From positions 496,001 through 560,000 of the forward strand of contig JARWSJ010000003.1 in assembly GCA_029906195.1 (NCBI GenBank): a stretch of DNA of 64,000 nt, read 5' to 3'. The stretch comes from Chitinophagaceae bacterium 26-R-25 (GTDB taxonomy: Bacteria > Bacteroidota > Bacteroidia > Chitinophagales > Chitinophagaceae). Under the pieces are notes generated by a model that did no database searches, was not told the origin of the DNA, and saw nothing but the letters and a program-made list of their open reading frames with translations. Below, piece after piece: positions 8,013-17,119 of the stretch (position 1 is its first letter; each line of letters begins with the position of its first letter). Both the position numbers and the translations under genes were made by a program.

Positions 8013-8864
8013 ATGGCACTTAACTTTTTAAATAGGAAAAACAGCGGTAACAATGCGGAAATGTCATTTATTGACCATATTGAAGCCTTACGTGGGCATC
8101 TTTTCCGTGCATTGCTTGCTGTTCTGATCGGCTCTGTAATTGCATACTGGAAAATGGATTTCTTTTTTGACCAGATCATCATGGGGCCTGCGCACAAGGA
8201 ATTCATTACGTATCGCTGGCTCTGTGAAACCAGTCACGCTCTGCACATGGGTAATGCGATGTGCCTGGAAGACATCAACATAAAGCTCATTAGTACAGAA
8301 ATGAGCAGCCAGTTTTTGATGAGCTTTACCATTGCATTCGTAATAGGCTTTGTGTTAGCGTTTCCATACATTTTTTGGGAATTCTGGCGCTTTGTAAAAC
8401 CTGCCCTTACGGAGAAAGAAGTAAGCAAAACAAGAGGCGTAGTGTTCTGGGTGTCATTGCTTTTCTTCCTGGGCATTGCTTTCGGTTATTACTTGATGGC
8501 TCCATATAGTGTAAACTTTTTCGCTGCATATACATTGAGCCCGCTGATCCAGAACACATTCATGATCAGCGACTATATAGATAATATTGTGTCGCTTGTA
8601 TTGGGTTGTGGTATTGTGTTTCAGTTGCCGTTGGTTGTATACTTCCTTGCGAAAGTGGGTATCGTTACGCCGTCTTTCTTGCGCACGTACCGTAAATATG
8701 CAGTGGTAGTTATTTTATTGATTGCGGCTGTTATTACCCCTCCGGATATTGTGAGTATGACAATTGCTTCATTGCCATTGCTGTTCTTGTATGAAGTAAG
8801 TATTTGGATCGCGGCACGCGTAATAAAAGATAAAAAGAAGCAAGAAGCGGAAGAGTGGGGATAG
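8013..8864 (+). CDS. tatC: Sec-independent protein translocase TatC
   Basis: Inner-membrane receptor of the twin-arginine translocation system, which exports folded proteins. Seen: the N-terminal cytoplasmic MSFIDHIEALRGHLFRA, matching the family's HLxELRxR region, and six hydrophobic helices spread over residues 28-270. The FAFPYIFWEFWRFVKPAL region after helix 2 and the signature of the first periplasmic loop, which is extended here, are also visible. At 283 residues it is typical for Bacteroidetes TatC. No tatA/B gene is next to it. rpiB follows 69 bases downstream on the same strand. Confidence 0.95.
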   Translation: MALNFLNRKNSGNNAEMSFIDHIEALRGHLFRALLAVLIGSVIAYWKMDFFFDQIIMGPAHKEFITYRWLCETSHALHMGNAMCLEDINIKLISTEMSSQFLMSFTIAFVIGFVLAFPYIFWEFWRFVKPALTEKEVSKTRGVVFWVSLLFFLGIAFGYYLMAPYSVNFFAAYTLSPLIQNTFMISDYIDNIVSLVLGCGIVFQLPLVVYFLAKVGIVTPSFLRTYRKYAVVVILLIAAVITPPDIVSMTIASLPLLFLYEVSIWIAARVIKDKKKQEAEEWG

Positions 8865-8933
8865 GAAAGTTGTGAGTTTTGAGTAATAAGTTATGAGTTA
8901 ATGAAATTTCAAATCTAAAATTTCGAATTGCTT

Positions 8934-9383
8934 ATGTCATTTAATTTATCACTTCCAATAGCAATCGGCTGCGACCACGCCGGTTATGAGTACAAAGCAG
9001 CGCTTGTAAAGTGGCTGGAGGAAAAAGGTTATTCCGTTAAAAATTTCGGTACAGATTCCCCGGATTCTGTTGACTATCCCGACTTCGCGCATCCTACCGC
9101 AAGCAGTGTAGAGAAAGGCGAAACAGCATTTGGTATTTTGCTTTGCGGCAGTGCAAATGGCGTCGCGATCACGGCTAACAAACATCAAAACATTCGTGCG
9201 GGTTTATGCTGGGAAAACGAAGTAGCGAGCCTGGTGCGCAAGCACAACGATGCAAACATGATTTGCATTCCTGCAAGATTTGTAGCCCTTGATCTTGCAA
9301 AAGAAATGATTGAAACATTTATCAATACTGAATTTGAAGGCGGCAGACATGCGAACAGAGTGGGAAAGATTGCCTGCGCTTAA
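8934..9383 (+). CDS. rpiB: Ribose-5-phosphate isomerase B
   Basis: Interconverts ribose-5-phosphate and ribulose-5-phosphate in the pentose phosphate pathway. Seen: the RpiB/LacA/LacB fold with IGCDHAGYEYK (phosphate and substrate site), the DYPDFA motif, catalytic-loop LLCGSANGVAITANK with the active-site Cys, and a C-terminal GGRHANRVGKI. At 149 residues it is normal. The reading frame extends to a TTG at 8928, but the ATG at 8934 is the more likely start. A strong terminator follows 20 bases after the stop. Confidence 0.95.
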   Translation: MSFNLSLPIAIGCDHAGYEYKAALVKWLEEKGYSVKNFGTDSPDSVDYPDFAHPTASSVEKGETAFGILLCGSANGVAITANKHQNIRAGLCWENEVASLVRKHNDANMICIPARFVALDLAKEMIETFINTEFEGGRHANRVGKIACA

Positions 9384-9402
9384 AATAGTTTTTCTTAAAA
9401 TG

Positions 9403-9438
9403 AAAGCCTGATAGACTTTACAATCTATCAGGCTTTTT
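9403..9438 (+). terminator. Intrinsic terminator after rpiB
   Basis: A 13-bp perfect stem (9403-9415 with 9424-9436) has an eight-base loop and ends in a T run. It lies between rpiB and the convergent outer-membrane gene and can work in both directions. Confidence 0.85.
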
Positions 9439-9461
9439 TGCGTTTGTTATTTAGGGAAGTA

Positions 9462-10121
9462 TTAGAGAATAAAGCGAAAACCAACTCCAACATTGTTTAA
9501 GAATGTGTTGTTGCTGAAAGCCGTTCCAATAGAAAAATCATGACCCTTCAGTTTTTTATCGGTGGCGTCATAAGTTGTGTTTGATGCCGAATAACTGGCA
9601 TACACCAAATTATTCAGAGACAACTCTACGAACATTTTTTTGAAAACTTTATAGGCTATACCTGGAGCAATAGAAACGGCACCTCCATTTTCCACTACCT
9701 TATAGCTATTTAGTTTGTTGATGTTATAGTCATATGCCTGGTTCGAATAAGAATAGACTGCATTTGCCTGACCAAAGAAGTAAAAATCTTTGGCTAGCTT
9801 TTTATAATCTCTATAAAAGAAGCCAATATTGTATCGATTGGTTTTTTGACTAGTGGTATCATAGCCTGCAGTTATAGGGTTGTAAACCTGCTTTGCAGAA
9901 GAAAAGCCAAGGCTGATTCCCACGACTTTATTTTCTTTAATTGCTTTTCCAATCGATAAAGAGATACTTCCTGTGTTATAAGTATTGCTTGAATAGTTGG
10001 AGCTGTTTTTGTGGTCGCCAAAGCCAACATCACCACCAAGCAGAACAGAGCCCTTGTTAATTTGAGCATTTGCAGTAACGGCAAAAAGAGTCACAAGAAA
10101 CGAGAATAGAATTTTTGTCAT
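9462..10121 (-). CDS. Outer-membrane beta-barrel protein (predicted)
   Basis: A signal peptide (residues 1-19, cleavage after ANA) precedes a mature chain of alternating hydrophobic/polar strands with glycine and aromatic residues, such as GSVLLGGDVGF and GSISLSIGKAI, ending in VGVGFRFIL. That pattern and the 219-residue length fit an eight-stranded OmpA/OmpX-like barrel (outer membrane protein beta-barrel family). No catalytic motif is visible. The function is unknown; such proteins are common orphans in Bacteroidetes. It is convergent with rpiB. Confidence 0.75.
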   Translation of the reverse strand: MTKILFSFLVTLFAVTANAQINKGSVLLGGDVGFGDHKNSSNYSSNTYNTGSISLSIGKAIKENKVVGISLGFSSAKQVYNPITAGYDTTSQKTNRYNIGFFYRDYKKLAKDFYFFGQANAVYSYSNQAYDYNINKLNSYKVVENGGAVSIAPGIAYKVFKKMFVELSLNNLVYASYSASNTTYDATDKKLKGHDFSIGTAFSNNTFLNNVGVGFRFIL

Positions 10122-10283
10122 AGAATTTACTTTTTAAAGGTTTGCGAAAATAAGTTTCATCACCATTCAATGAATGAAAAGTTTACGAATGGAATGATGA
10201 GAATCTATGACCACTTGAAAATAATTATTGCTGCGCGGAAGTTGTTAAGATAACGCCAATGTGTAGCTGTAAATAATTTGGAT

Positions 10284-10925
10284 TTATTTAAATAACAACC
10301 GGCATTCCTGAATTGCTAAAGTATCGTTTGCACCTAAAGTTGAAATAACATTTGGATTAAACTCATTTTGTAGCATTCCGGTTGCCAGATAGTTCCCATT
10401 TGTTGGGTGTTTTACGATTTTATAAGCTAGCCAACAAAGTTCAAAGTTTGAGTAATTTCCGTAGCCTATTGATGTCCCATATTCAAAGCCGCTGGTTGGC
10501 ATGCCTGGAGGACCCTTTACTTCTTGACCAGGATACTTCATTATGCTTCGCACTATGCTCCTCATTACGTTATCCGAATATGGAAAACCAATTTGTGATT
10601 TTAGAATAAATTGATTTCCCGATTTTGTAACGTCGTATTTTACATAGTCCGAAGTGGAAAACATTGCGGTGTCACTGGATAAAAAATCAATATAGTCAGT
10701 ATTAGGAGTAAACTGATTAGCTGCTATTATCTGAAAATTCGAATTATCACCAACAAAGCTATTTATTACCGATGAAGATTTTATCTCAGAATTGTTTGTG
10801 AATAAACGCACATTCTGTTTACTTGAAATTTGGGTTAGATAAAGTCTCTGTGGATATTTAACAACTTCGGATTGTTTTTTACAAGAAATTGATAAAATCA
10901 CAATAGCGAAAGCTAAGTATTTCAT
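10284..10925 (-). CDS. Hypothetical lipoprotein
   Basis: The start is placed at the ATG at 10925 because the next residues form a lipoprotein signal (MKYLAFAIVILSISC, lipobox Cys at about residue 15); the longer frame to 10988 would bury it. The mature protein, about 200 residues, has no motif I recognise. It has a beta-rich composition with many Ser, Asn and Thr residues. It lies between a beta-barrel gene and hemH, all on the minus strand, with no evidence of functional linkage. Confidence 0.6.
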   Translation of the reverse strand: MKYLAFAIVILSISCKKQSEVVKYPQRLYLTQISSKQNVRLFTNNSEIKSSSVINSFVGDNSNFQIIAANQFTPNTDYIDFLSSDTAMFSTSDYVKYDVTKSGNQFILKSQIGFPYSDNVMRSIVRSIMKYPGQEVKGPPGMPTSGFEYGTSIGYGNYSNFELCWLAYKIVKHPTNGNYLATGMLQNEFNPNVISTLGANDTLAIQECRLLFK

Positions 10926-11021
10926 AATAGAAAGGGTCTGATTAAATATTGCCGCTACAACGTCTACGGATTGGCGATGTGGCGACAATAGGGTTATTAA
11001 AATTGAATAAAAGCACCAAAG

Positions 11022-12074
11022 CTAAACTGAAAAAACCGGAGTTGTGCTACCAACCCATTTCGCCAGCGCCTTTACCCATAACGGATTTACATTCAAACAT
11101 GGAATCATTGTAAACGACTCACCGCCAGCCTCCATGAAAATTTCTTTACCTCCCATGGCAATCTCTTCCAATGTTTCGAGACAGTCGCTAACAAAGGCAG
11201 GGCAAACAACGAGTACTTTTTTAATGCCTTCTTTTGGCAACTCTGACAGGCGCACTGCTGTGTAAGGTTTTAGCCATTCGCTTCTTCCTAATCTTGATTG
11301 AAATGACAGACTGAATTTATCTTTTGGCAAACCTAATTTTTCCGCAACTAACTGTGTGGTTCGCGTACACTGGTGTTTGTAGCATTGTTTGTGTGCAGGA
11401 GAATCGAGGTTGCAGCAATCCGCCACTTTAAGGCAATGCTGTCCTGTGATGTCACCTTTTAAAATGTGTCTTTCAGGCACACCGTGATAGCTGAACAAAA
11501 CCTGATCAAAGTCTTGCTGCAGGAAAGGTTTCATGCTTTCTGCAAGTGCGTTGATATAATCTTCGTTGTTATAGTATGGAGGAATGATTGTGAGCTTGAA
11601 AGGATATTTATGTTTCGCATGAATTTCCTTTGCATTCTCAACAGCGGTCTCATAACTGCTCATTGCATAATGCGGATACAAAGGAACGGCAACCACTTCT
11701 TCCATATCCGGCATTTGTGCAAACAAACTATCAAATGCTGCCTTTGGAGAAGGGTTCCCATAACGCATAGCAAGTTCAACAGGTTCGTCCACCTGCTCTT
11801 GCAAGGCTTCCTGCAAATGTTTGCTAATTACAATGAGTGGTGAACCTTCTTTCGTCCAAACTGTTTGATAAGCATGAGCAGATTTTGCGGCCCTGAAAGG
11901 AACGATCATGCCACGCACCAACAGTAGCCTTAACAGGTAAGGACTGTCGATCACTCTTTCATCCATCAAAAACTCGTTCAGGTATTTCTTTACATCTTTA
12001 ACCTCAGTAGAATCCGGAGAACCCAAATTCATTAGAACAATGCCGCGTTTGGTAGTTGCCTTCATAGTTTGCAA
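11022..12074 (-). CDS. hemH: Ferrochelatase
   Basis: Inserts ferrous iron into protoporphyrin IX, the last step of protohaem synthesis. Seen: an N-terminal GIVLMNLGSPDS motif, the active-site region VLFSYHGVPERH with the catalytic His, SFQSRLGRSEWLKPYT, and the late acid-rich VVCPAFVSDCLETLEEI motif. At 350 residues it is complete. ATG at 12074 or the ATG three codons later are both possible starts. It is divergent from hemA and shares a 241-base upstream region with it. No protoporphyrinogen oxidase gene is visible in the cluster. Confidence 0.95.
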   Translation of the reverse strand: MQTMKATTKRGIVLMNLGSPDSTEVKDVKKYLNEFLMDERVIDSPYLLRLLLVRGMIVPFRAAKSAHAYQTVWTKEGSPLIVISKHLQEALQEQVDEPVELAMRYGNPSPKAAFDSLFAQMPDMEEVVAVPLYPHYAMSSYETAVENAKEIHAKHKYPFKLTIIPPYYNNEDYINALAESMKPFLQQDFDQVLFSYHGVPERHILKGDITGQHCLKVADCCNLDSPAHKQCYKHQCTRTTQLVAEKLGLPKDKFSLSFQSRLGRSEWLKPYTAVRLSELPKEGIKKVLVVCPAFVSDCLETLEEIAMGGKEIFMEAGGESFTMIPCLNVNPLWVKALAKWVGSTTPVFSV

Positions 12075-12274
12075 AATTAGAATCGCTTTTTCAGTTACAT
12101 AACAATTGTAGAAATATTATTTCGCAAATTAGGTATTAAGAACTTTAAAAATATGACGAGCAATTCATACACGGAAAACTTCAATTAGTACACGCAGGCT
12201 GCATTCTGATTAAAATCATCTTTTAAAATGACACTTCAATGACACGATAATTCTGCATTTCGAGCACCCACTGT

Positions 12275-12282
12275 TAATTTTG
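12275..12282 (+). promoter_or_regulatory. Candidate -7 element for hemA
   Basis: TAATTTTG fits the TAnnTTTG consensus 34 bases before the hemA ATG, in the hemH/hemA divergent spacer. A convincing TTG -33 element is not seen. The rest of the spacer (12075-12315) holds no gene I can support. Confidence 0.35.
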
Positions 12283-12315
12283 TCCCAACGTTCCTCTAAA
12301 GAATAAACTGTTCCC

Positions 12316-13554
12316 ATGCAGGCACAAAGCACCAAAAGTATATCGGATTTTTATGTAATTGGCATCAATTACCGCAAAACAGATGCGGCAATTCGTGGCA
12401 ATTTCGCAGTTAATGCCGATCAATACTCCGAAATCCTTACAAAAGCTGGCGATTTTGCACTAGACGAGTTATTTGTCCTTTCCACTTGCAACAGAACTGA
12501 AATGTATGGTTTTGCTGGATGTGCCGATCAGATGATCGCCCTTTTGTGCACCGTTACCGCTGGAGATATCAGCACTTTCAAAGATCTTGCTTACATAAAA
12601 AACGGACAAGCTGCCGTGGAGCACGTTTACAGCGTGGCTGCAGGGCTGGATTCGCAAATTTTGGGTGACTATGAAATTGTTGGTCAGCTGAAAAATGCCG
12701 TGAAAAATGCCCGTGAGAAAGGCTTTATCGGCTCTTTCCTGGAAAGAGTAGTAAACTCTGCTTTGCAGGCGTCAAAAAGCATCAAGAATCAAACACAAAT
12801 TAGCGGCGGTACTGTTTCAGTATCATTCGCTGCTATCCAATACATCAAGGAATTTTATCCATCAATTCAGGGTAAAAAAATATTATTGCTCGGAACAGGT
12901 AAAATAGGCAAAAACACCTGCAAAAACCTGATCGATTACCTCGATACGCACAATATTACGCTGATCAACAGGACACAAGAGAAAGCAGATGCTCTTGCAA
13001 AAGAATTGGGATTGACTTCTGCGCCATTGAGTGACTTGAAAGAAAACATTGAAGCGGCAGAAATTATCCTGGTGGCGACTAACTCTCCCAAACCAACCAT
13101 TTTAAGATCACATCTTGAAAATACAGGTGATAAACTGATCATCGATCTTTCTATCCCTTACAATGTTGAAGCAACCGCTGCAGAGCTGGAAAATGTTCAA
13201 CTCGTGAATGTTGATGAACTTTCCAAACTGAAAGATGAAACGCTTCAGAAAAGAGAAGCGGAAGTGCCAAGAGCGAAAGCGATCATCGCAGAACACATTG
13301 AAGAACTCATGGAATGGTACGCTTTAAGAAAACATGTTCCGTTCCTGAAATCTTTGAAAACAAGATTGAAATCCATTCATTCATGCAATCTTTATCTGCA
13401 AGCAGCACATGGCTATATACCAGCAGAAACAGAGGATGACAGAATTCAAAAAGTTATCAATGGCATGGCTTTGAAAATGCGCCAGCAAAACCAATATGGT
13501 TGCCAGTACCTCGAAGCGCTTAATGATTACATGGAATACAGCAAGGCCAACTAA
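12316..13554 (+). CDS. hemA: Glutamyl-tRNA reductase
   Basis: Reduces glutamyl-tRNA(Glu) to glutamate-1-semialdehyde with NADPH, the first committed step of the C5 haem pathway. Seen: the catalytic Cys58 in VLSTCNRTEMY, the substrate-binding region with DSQILGDYEIVGQLKNA, a Rossmann NADPH domain with LLLGTGKIGKN (about residue 196), and a C-terminal dimerisation helix (about 310-412). The length of 412 residues is normal. It starts the plus-strand hem operon; hemC follows after six bases. Confidence 0.96.
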   Translation: MQAQSTKSISDFYVIGINYRKTDAAIRGNFAVNADQYSEILTKAGDFALDELFVLSTCNRTEMYGFAGCADQMIALLCTVTAGDISTFKDLAYIKNGQAAVEHVYSVAAGLDSQILGDYEIVGQLKNAVKNAREKGFIGSFLERVVNSALQASKSIKNQTQISGGTVSVSFAAIQYIKEFYPSIQGKKILLLGTGKIGKNTCKNLIDYLDTHNITLINRTQEKADALAKELGLTSAPLSDLKENIEAAEIILVATNSPKPTILRSHLENTGDKLIIDLSIPYNVEATAAELENVQLVNVDELSKLKDETLQKREAEVPRAKAIIAEHIEELMEWYALRKHVPFLKSLKTRLKSIHSCNLYLQAAHGYIPAETEDDRIQKVINGMALKMRQQNQYGCQYLEALNDYMEYSKAN

Positions 13555-13560
13555 AATATC

Positions 13561-14481
13561 ATGCAGAGAACATTACGAATCGGAACAAGGGAAAGTCAAT
13601 TAGCAGTTTGGCAGGCTACACAAGTGCAGCAATTACTACAGCAAAACGGTTACACCGCAGAACTGGTTTACATAAAAAGTGAAGGCGATATTGACCTTCA
13701 AACACCGCTGTATGCGATGGGTGTACAAGGTGTTTTTACAAGAAGCCTGGACATTGCCCTACTCAGCAACAAAATAGATATAGCGGTTCACTCCATGAAA
13801 GACGTGCCCACACAATTACCTGAAGGCATTGTGCAATCAGCTGTTTTAAAACGCGCCTCATACAAAGATCTGTTGGTACACAAAGGAGATTTTGATGCAA
13901 AAATTTCCGACCCGCAATCACAAATAATCATCGCAACGAGCAGCATCCGCAGAAAAGCGCAGTGGCTGCATCGCTATCCAAATCATACAATAGAGAACCT
14001 TCGCGGAAACGTAAATACGCGTTTGCAAAAAGTGGCCGACAGCAGCTGGACCGGCGCTATTTTCGCAGCGGCAGGTTTGGAAAGAATTAATCTTCGCCCC
14101 GAAAATTCATTTGAACTCGATTGGATGCTCCCTGCACCTGCACAAGGCGCCATCATGGTAGTTTGTCGCAACAATGACAAAGAGTCGTGGGAGGCTTGCA
14201 GAAATTTCAATGATGAAGACACCGCACTATGCGTGAAGATTGAAAGAGATTTCCTGAAAACCCTAATGGGAGGCTGCTCCACACCAATCAGCGCTTTGGC
14301 ACAAATTGAAAATGGCAAAGTTGTTTTCAAAGGAAATATTGTTGCCACCGATGGAAGCGCCAAAGTAGAAGTTGAAAGACAAGCAACAGTTGACAACGCT
14401 GCTGACCTCGGTGTAAGTGCTGCAGAAGAAATTTTGAAAAATGGCGCAGCGGAGATCGTTTCTAAAATGAAAGCGAACTAG
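13561..14481 (+). CDS. hemC: Hydroxymethylbilane synthase (porphobilinogen deaminase)
   Basis: Joins four porphobilinogens into hydroxymethylbilane. Seen: N-terminal RIGTRESQLAVWQA, the VHSMKDVPTQLP motif, IRRKAQWL, RGNVNTRLQK, and the dipyrromethane-cofactor Cys239 in LMGGCSTPIS. At 306 residues it is complete. It lies six bases after hemA and is surely co-transcribed. hemD, which usually follows, is missing: the 189 bases to hemE hold only an inverted repeat. Confidence 0.96.
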   Translation: MQRTLRIGTRESQLAVWQATQVQQLLQQNGYTAELVYIKSEGDIDLQTPLYAMGVQGVFTRSLDIALLSNKIDIAVHSMKDVPTQLPEGIVQSAVLKRASYKDLLVHKGDFDAKISDPQSQIIIATSSIRRKAQWLHRYPNHTIENLRGNVNTRLQKVADSSWTGAIFAAAGLERINLRPENSFELDWMLPAPAQGAIMVVCRNNDKESWEACRNFNDEDTALCVKIERDFLKTLMGGCSTPISALAQIENGKVVFKGNIVATDGSAKVEVERQATVDNAADLGVSAAEEILKNGAAEIVSKMKAN

Positions 14482-14482
14482 T

Positions 14483-14660
14483 GTAAAGTCAAAAGTAAAA
14501 AATCAAAAGTCAAAACGCGTTATGCGAGGCCGATGCTTTTTTACTTAAACTTTGTGTTTAACAAACACTCGCCTAATATGTTTCAATTAGCGAATTATAT
14601 AATCAAGATATCAGCAGTCAGCCTGCAACATATTTTGACTTTTTATTTTTTACTTTTTAC
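14483..14660. repeat. Inverted repeat of AAAAGTCAAAAGT words between hemC and hemE
   Basis: The left arm about 14483-14515 (GTCAAAAGTAAAAAATC words) and right arm about 14633-14660 (GACTTTTTATTTTTTAC) are reverse complements in type. About 117 bases of unassigned DNA lie between them. It begins two bases after the hemC stop. Confidence 0.7.
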
Positions 14661-14670
14661 TTAAAGAACA

Positions 14671-15696
14671 ATGTTACAAAACGACCTGATCATTAGAACA
14701 CTTCGCGGAGAAAAGACAGAAAGAACACCAGTTTGGATGATGCGCCAGGCAGGGCGCTATTTGCCTGAATACATGGCACTGCGTGCAAAATATGGTTTCT
14801 TCGAACGTTGTCAAACTCCCGAACTGGCCGCTGAAATAACATTGCAACCCGTAGATATCGTGGGCGTTGATGCTGCGATTTTGTTTTCAGACATTCTTGT
14901 GGTGCCACAAGCAATGGGACTTGAAGTAGAATTGATTGAAAGCAAAGGTCCTAATTTGCCTGAGCCTATTAAAACCACTGCCGACCTTAAACGCATTCGC
15001 GTACCGGAAGTGGAAGAAACTTTGGGCTATGTGTTCGATGCGATCAAATTGATCAAACAACAATTGAATGGCCGTGTTCCCCTGATCGGTTTTGCCGGAG
15101 CGCCATGGACCTTGCTTTGCTACATGGTACAGGGAAAGGGTTCCAAGACTTTTGATGAGGCAAAAATGTTCTGTTACACACAACCGGAACTTGCACATCA
15201 ATTGCTGCAAATGATCACCGATACAACCATCGCTTACCTGAAAGGACAAGTGAAAGCAGGCGCAGATGTTGTACAAATATTCGACAGCTGGGGAGGCCTG
15301 TTGGGCCCTGCAGATTTTGAGAATTTCTCCCTTAAATATATTCGCCAGATTGTGGCGGCATTGAAAGACGAAGTGCCTACAATCATCTTCGCAAAAGGTG
15401 CGTGGCATTCGCTGGAAAGTATGGCTGCTACAGGCGCTCATGGCCTTGGCATTGACTGGTGCGTTACACCCCAACTGGCAAGACAAATGGCCGGCAACAA
15501 CGTAACCCTCCAGGGAAATTTCGATCCCGCTAAATTAATGTCTCCTATTCCTGTAATCGAGAAAGAAGTAAAAGAAATGCTTAAGGGCTTTGGTCCGGGC
15601 AGGCACATTGCTAACCTCGGCCACGGTATTTTACCAAACATTCCGGTGGATCACGCGAGAGCGTTTGTAGATACTGTGAAGGGGTTCGCGTGGTAG
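14671..15696 (+). CDS. hemE: Uroporphyrinogen decarboxylase
   Basis: Removes the four acetate carboxyls of uroporphyrinogen III to give coproporphyrinogen III. Seen: the N-terminal signature [15 protein letters not shown] with active-site arginines, [14 protein letters not shown] with the key Asp, [13 protein letters not shown], and a C-terminal [14 protein letters not shown] containing the conserved His. At 341 residues it is complete. It lies downstream of hemC in the same direction. Confidence 0.96.
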   Translation: MLQNDLIIRTLRGEKTERTPVWMMRQAGRYLPEYMALRAKYGFFERCQTPELAAEITLQPVDIVGVDAAILFSDILVVPQAMGLEVELIESKGPNLPEPIKTTADLKRIRVPEVEETLGYVFDAIKLIKQQLNGRVPLIGFAGAPWTLLCYMVQGKGSKTFDEAKMFCYTQPELAHQLLQMITDTTIAYLKGQVKAGADVVQIFDSWGGLLGPADFENFSLKYIRQIVAALKDEVPTIIFAKGAWHSLESMAATGAHGLGIDWCVTPQLARQMAGNNVTLQGNFDPAKLMSPIPVIEKEVKEMLKGFGPGRHIANLGHGILPNIPVDHARAFVDTVKGFAW

Positions 15697-15732
15697 GATC
15701 ATTTGTTAGGTAATGGTTGTTTGTTGATCGGC

Positions 15733-15833
15733 AAATAACTGAATAACTGAATGACTGAATAACTGAATGTTTATGTTCGGGAAGTCTTTTCGACTTTCAA
15801 ACATTCAGTTATTCAGTTACTCAGTTATTCAGT
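15733..15833. repeat. Inverted repeat of TAACTGAATAACTGAA words after hemE
   Basis: The left arm 15733-15772 and right arm 15799-15833 use the same words as the repeat after hemL (20001-20088): AATAACTGAATGACTGAATAACTGA and its reverse complement. The loop is about 26 bases. This shows that at least some arms are shared between loci. Confidence 0.8.
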
Positions 15834-15926
15834 CTCCCAACGTCATTTTTTTGTCAGCGATTTGGAAACTGATGCAGATCAGTCGTAATCTTGCACATCA
15901 ATTTCAGCTTTGTTTAAAACTCACAT

Positions 15927-16874
15927 ATGGCCACTTCAACAACAGTAACAGGACTTGCGGAAAATCAGGTGAAGGAAACCTGGATCAACTTTATCCATCA
16001 GCTTCAGGATCACATTTGCGAAGCATTGGAAGCGGTTGATGGCAAGGCTGTTTTTGTTGAAGACAAATGGGAAAGACCGGAAGGCGGTGGCGGCAAAACC
16101 CGCGTAATTGCAAATGGTAACGTGTTTGAAAAAGGAGGTGTAAACACTTCTGTTGTTTTTGGAGAAGTAACGGATATCATGCGCAAACAATTACGAATTG
16201 AAGGCGAGAAATGGTTTGCATGCGGTCTTTCTTTGGTGATCCATCCACTTAATCCTTTTGTGCCTACTGTTCATTGCAATTACAGAATGTTTGAACTATA
16301 TGACAAGAACGATAATGTAGTTGACAGATGGTTTGGCGGCGGCACCGATCTTACTCCCTATTATTTATTCGAAGAAGATGCCAAACATTTTCACAAAACA
16401 TACAAGGATGTATGCGACGATTACGACATACATTTTTACAAGAACTTCAAAAAAGAATGTGATGACTATTTTGTGAATTATCACCGCAATAATGAGAGAC
16501 GAGGCATAGGCGGCATCTTTTACGATCACCAAAAAGCTTCCGCCGAAAAGGATGTGACATTCTGGGTGAACTTTGGAAAGGCCTGTGGTTATGCATTTAC
16601 ACAAGCATACATTCCAATCGTGGAAAAAAGAAAAGATCTTCCATATACCGCCGAGCAAAAGCACTGGCAGGAAATAAGAAGAGGACGCTATGTAGAGTTC
16701 AATCTGGTGCATGACAGAGGCACCATCTTTGGCCTAAAAACAAATGGCCGCATAGAAAGCATTTTAATGAGCCTTCCACCAACGGTGAGATTTGAATACA
16801 ACTATCAACCCGTGGCAGGAAGCGAAGAAGATAAGTTGTTGCAGGCGTGTTTGCAGCCCAGAGATTGGGTGTAG
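15927..16874 (+). CDS. hemF: Oxygen-dependent coproporphyrinogen III oxidase
   Basis: Aerobic oxidative decarboxylation of coproporphyrinogen III to protoporphyrinogen IX. Seen: GGGGKTRV near residue 55, the NPFVPTVHCNYRMFE motif, WFGGGTDLTPYY, the RGIGGIFYDH loop, and the C-terminal RRGRYVEFNLVHDRGTIFGL. At 315 residues it is complete. The presence of HemF shows that haem can be made with O2. The first ~15 residues are variable, so the ATG at 15927 is chosen by context. Confidence 0.95.
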   Translation: MATSTTVTGLAENQVKETWINFIHQLQDHICEALEAVDGKAVFVEDKWERPEGGGGKTRVIANGNVFEKGGVNTSVVFGEVTDIMRKQLRIEGEKWFACGLSLVIHPLNPFVPTVHCNYRMFELYDKNDNVVDRWFGGGTDLTPYYLFEEDAKHFHKTYKDVCDDYDIHFYKNFKKECDDYFVNYHRNNERRGIGGIFYDHQKASAEKDVTFWVNFGKACGYAFTQAYIPIVEKRKDLPYTAEQKHWQEIRRGRYVEFNLVHDRGTIFGLKTNGRIESILMSLPPTVRFEYNYQPVAGSEEDKLLQACLQPRDWV

Positions 16875-16879
16875 GTTTT

Positions 16880-17086
16880 TACCACTAAGGCACTAAGTGC
16901 ACTAAGGTCCACTAAGTGTCTTTAAACTTTCTTAAGCTCTGCAAGGCTTGTAGCCTTGCAGCATTATTCTATCGCTTTTTGGCGATAATGTTGCCGGAGG
17001 CAACAGAATAAAGCTGCGAGGCTAGAAGCCTCGCAGAGCATTGAATTCTCTTAGTGCCGCTAAGTGCCCTCAGTGCCTTAGTGGTA
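16880..17086. repeat. Nested inverted repeat between hemF and hemB
   Basis: The outer arms 16880-16918 and 17050-17086 are built of CACTAAGTGC words. Inside, 16936-16962 and 17013-17039 are reverse complements of each other (GCTCTGCAAGGCTTGTAGCC type), and each also folds on itself. Still further in are smaller hairpins with ATCGC/GCGAT and GTTGCC/GGCAAC. The whole 207 bases can form one long cruciform or RNA stem. Confidence 0.8.
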
Positions 17087-17119
17087 AGCTATAAAACGAA
17101 ATCAGAAAATTAGACCAAT

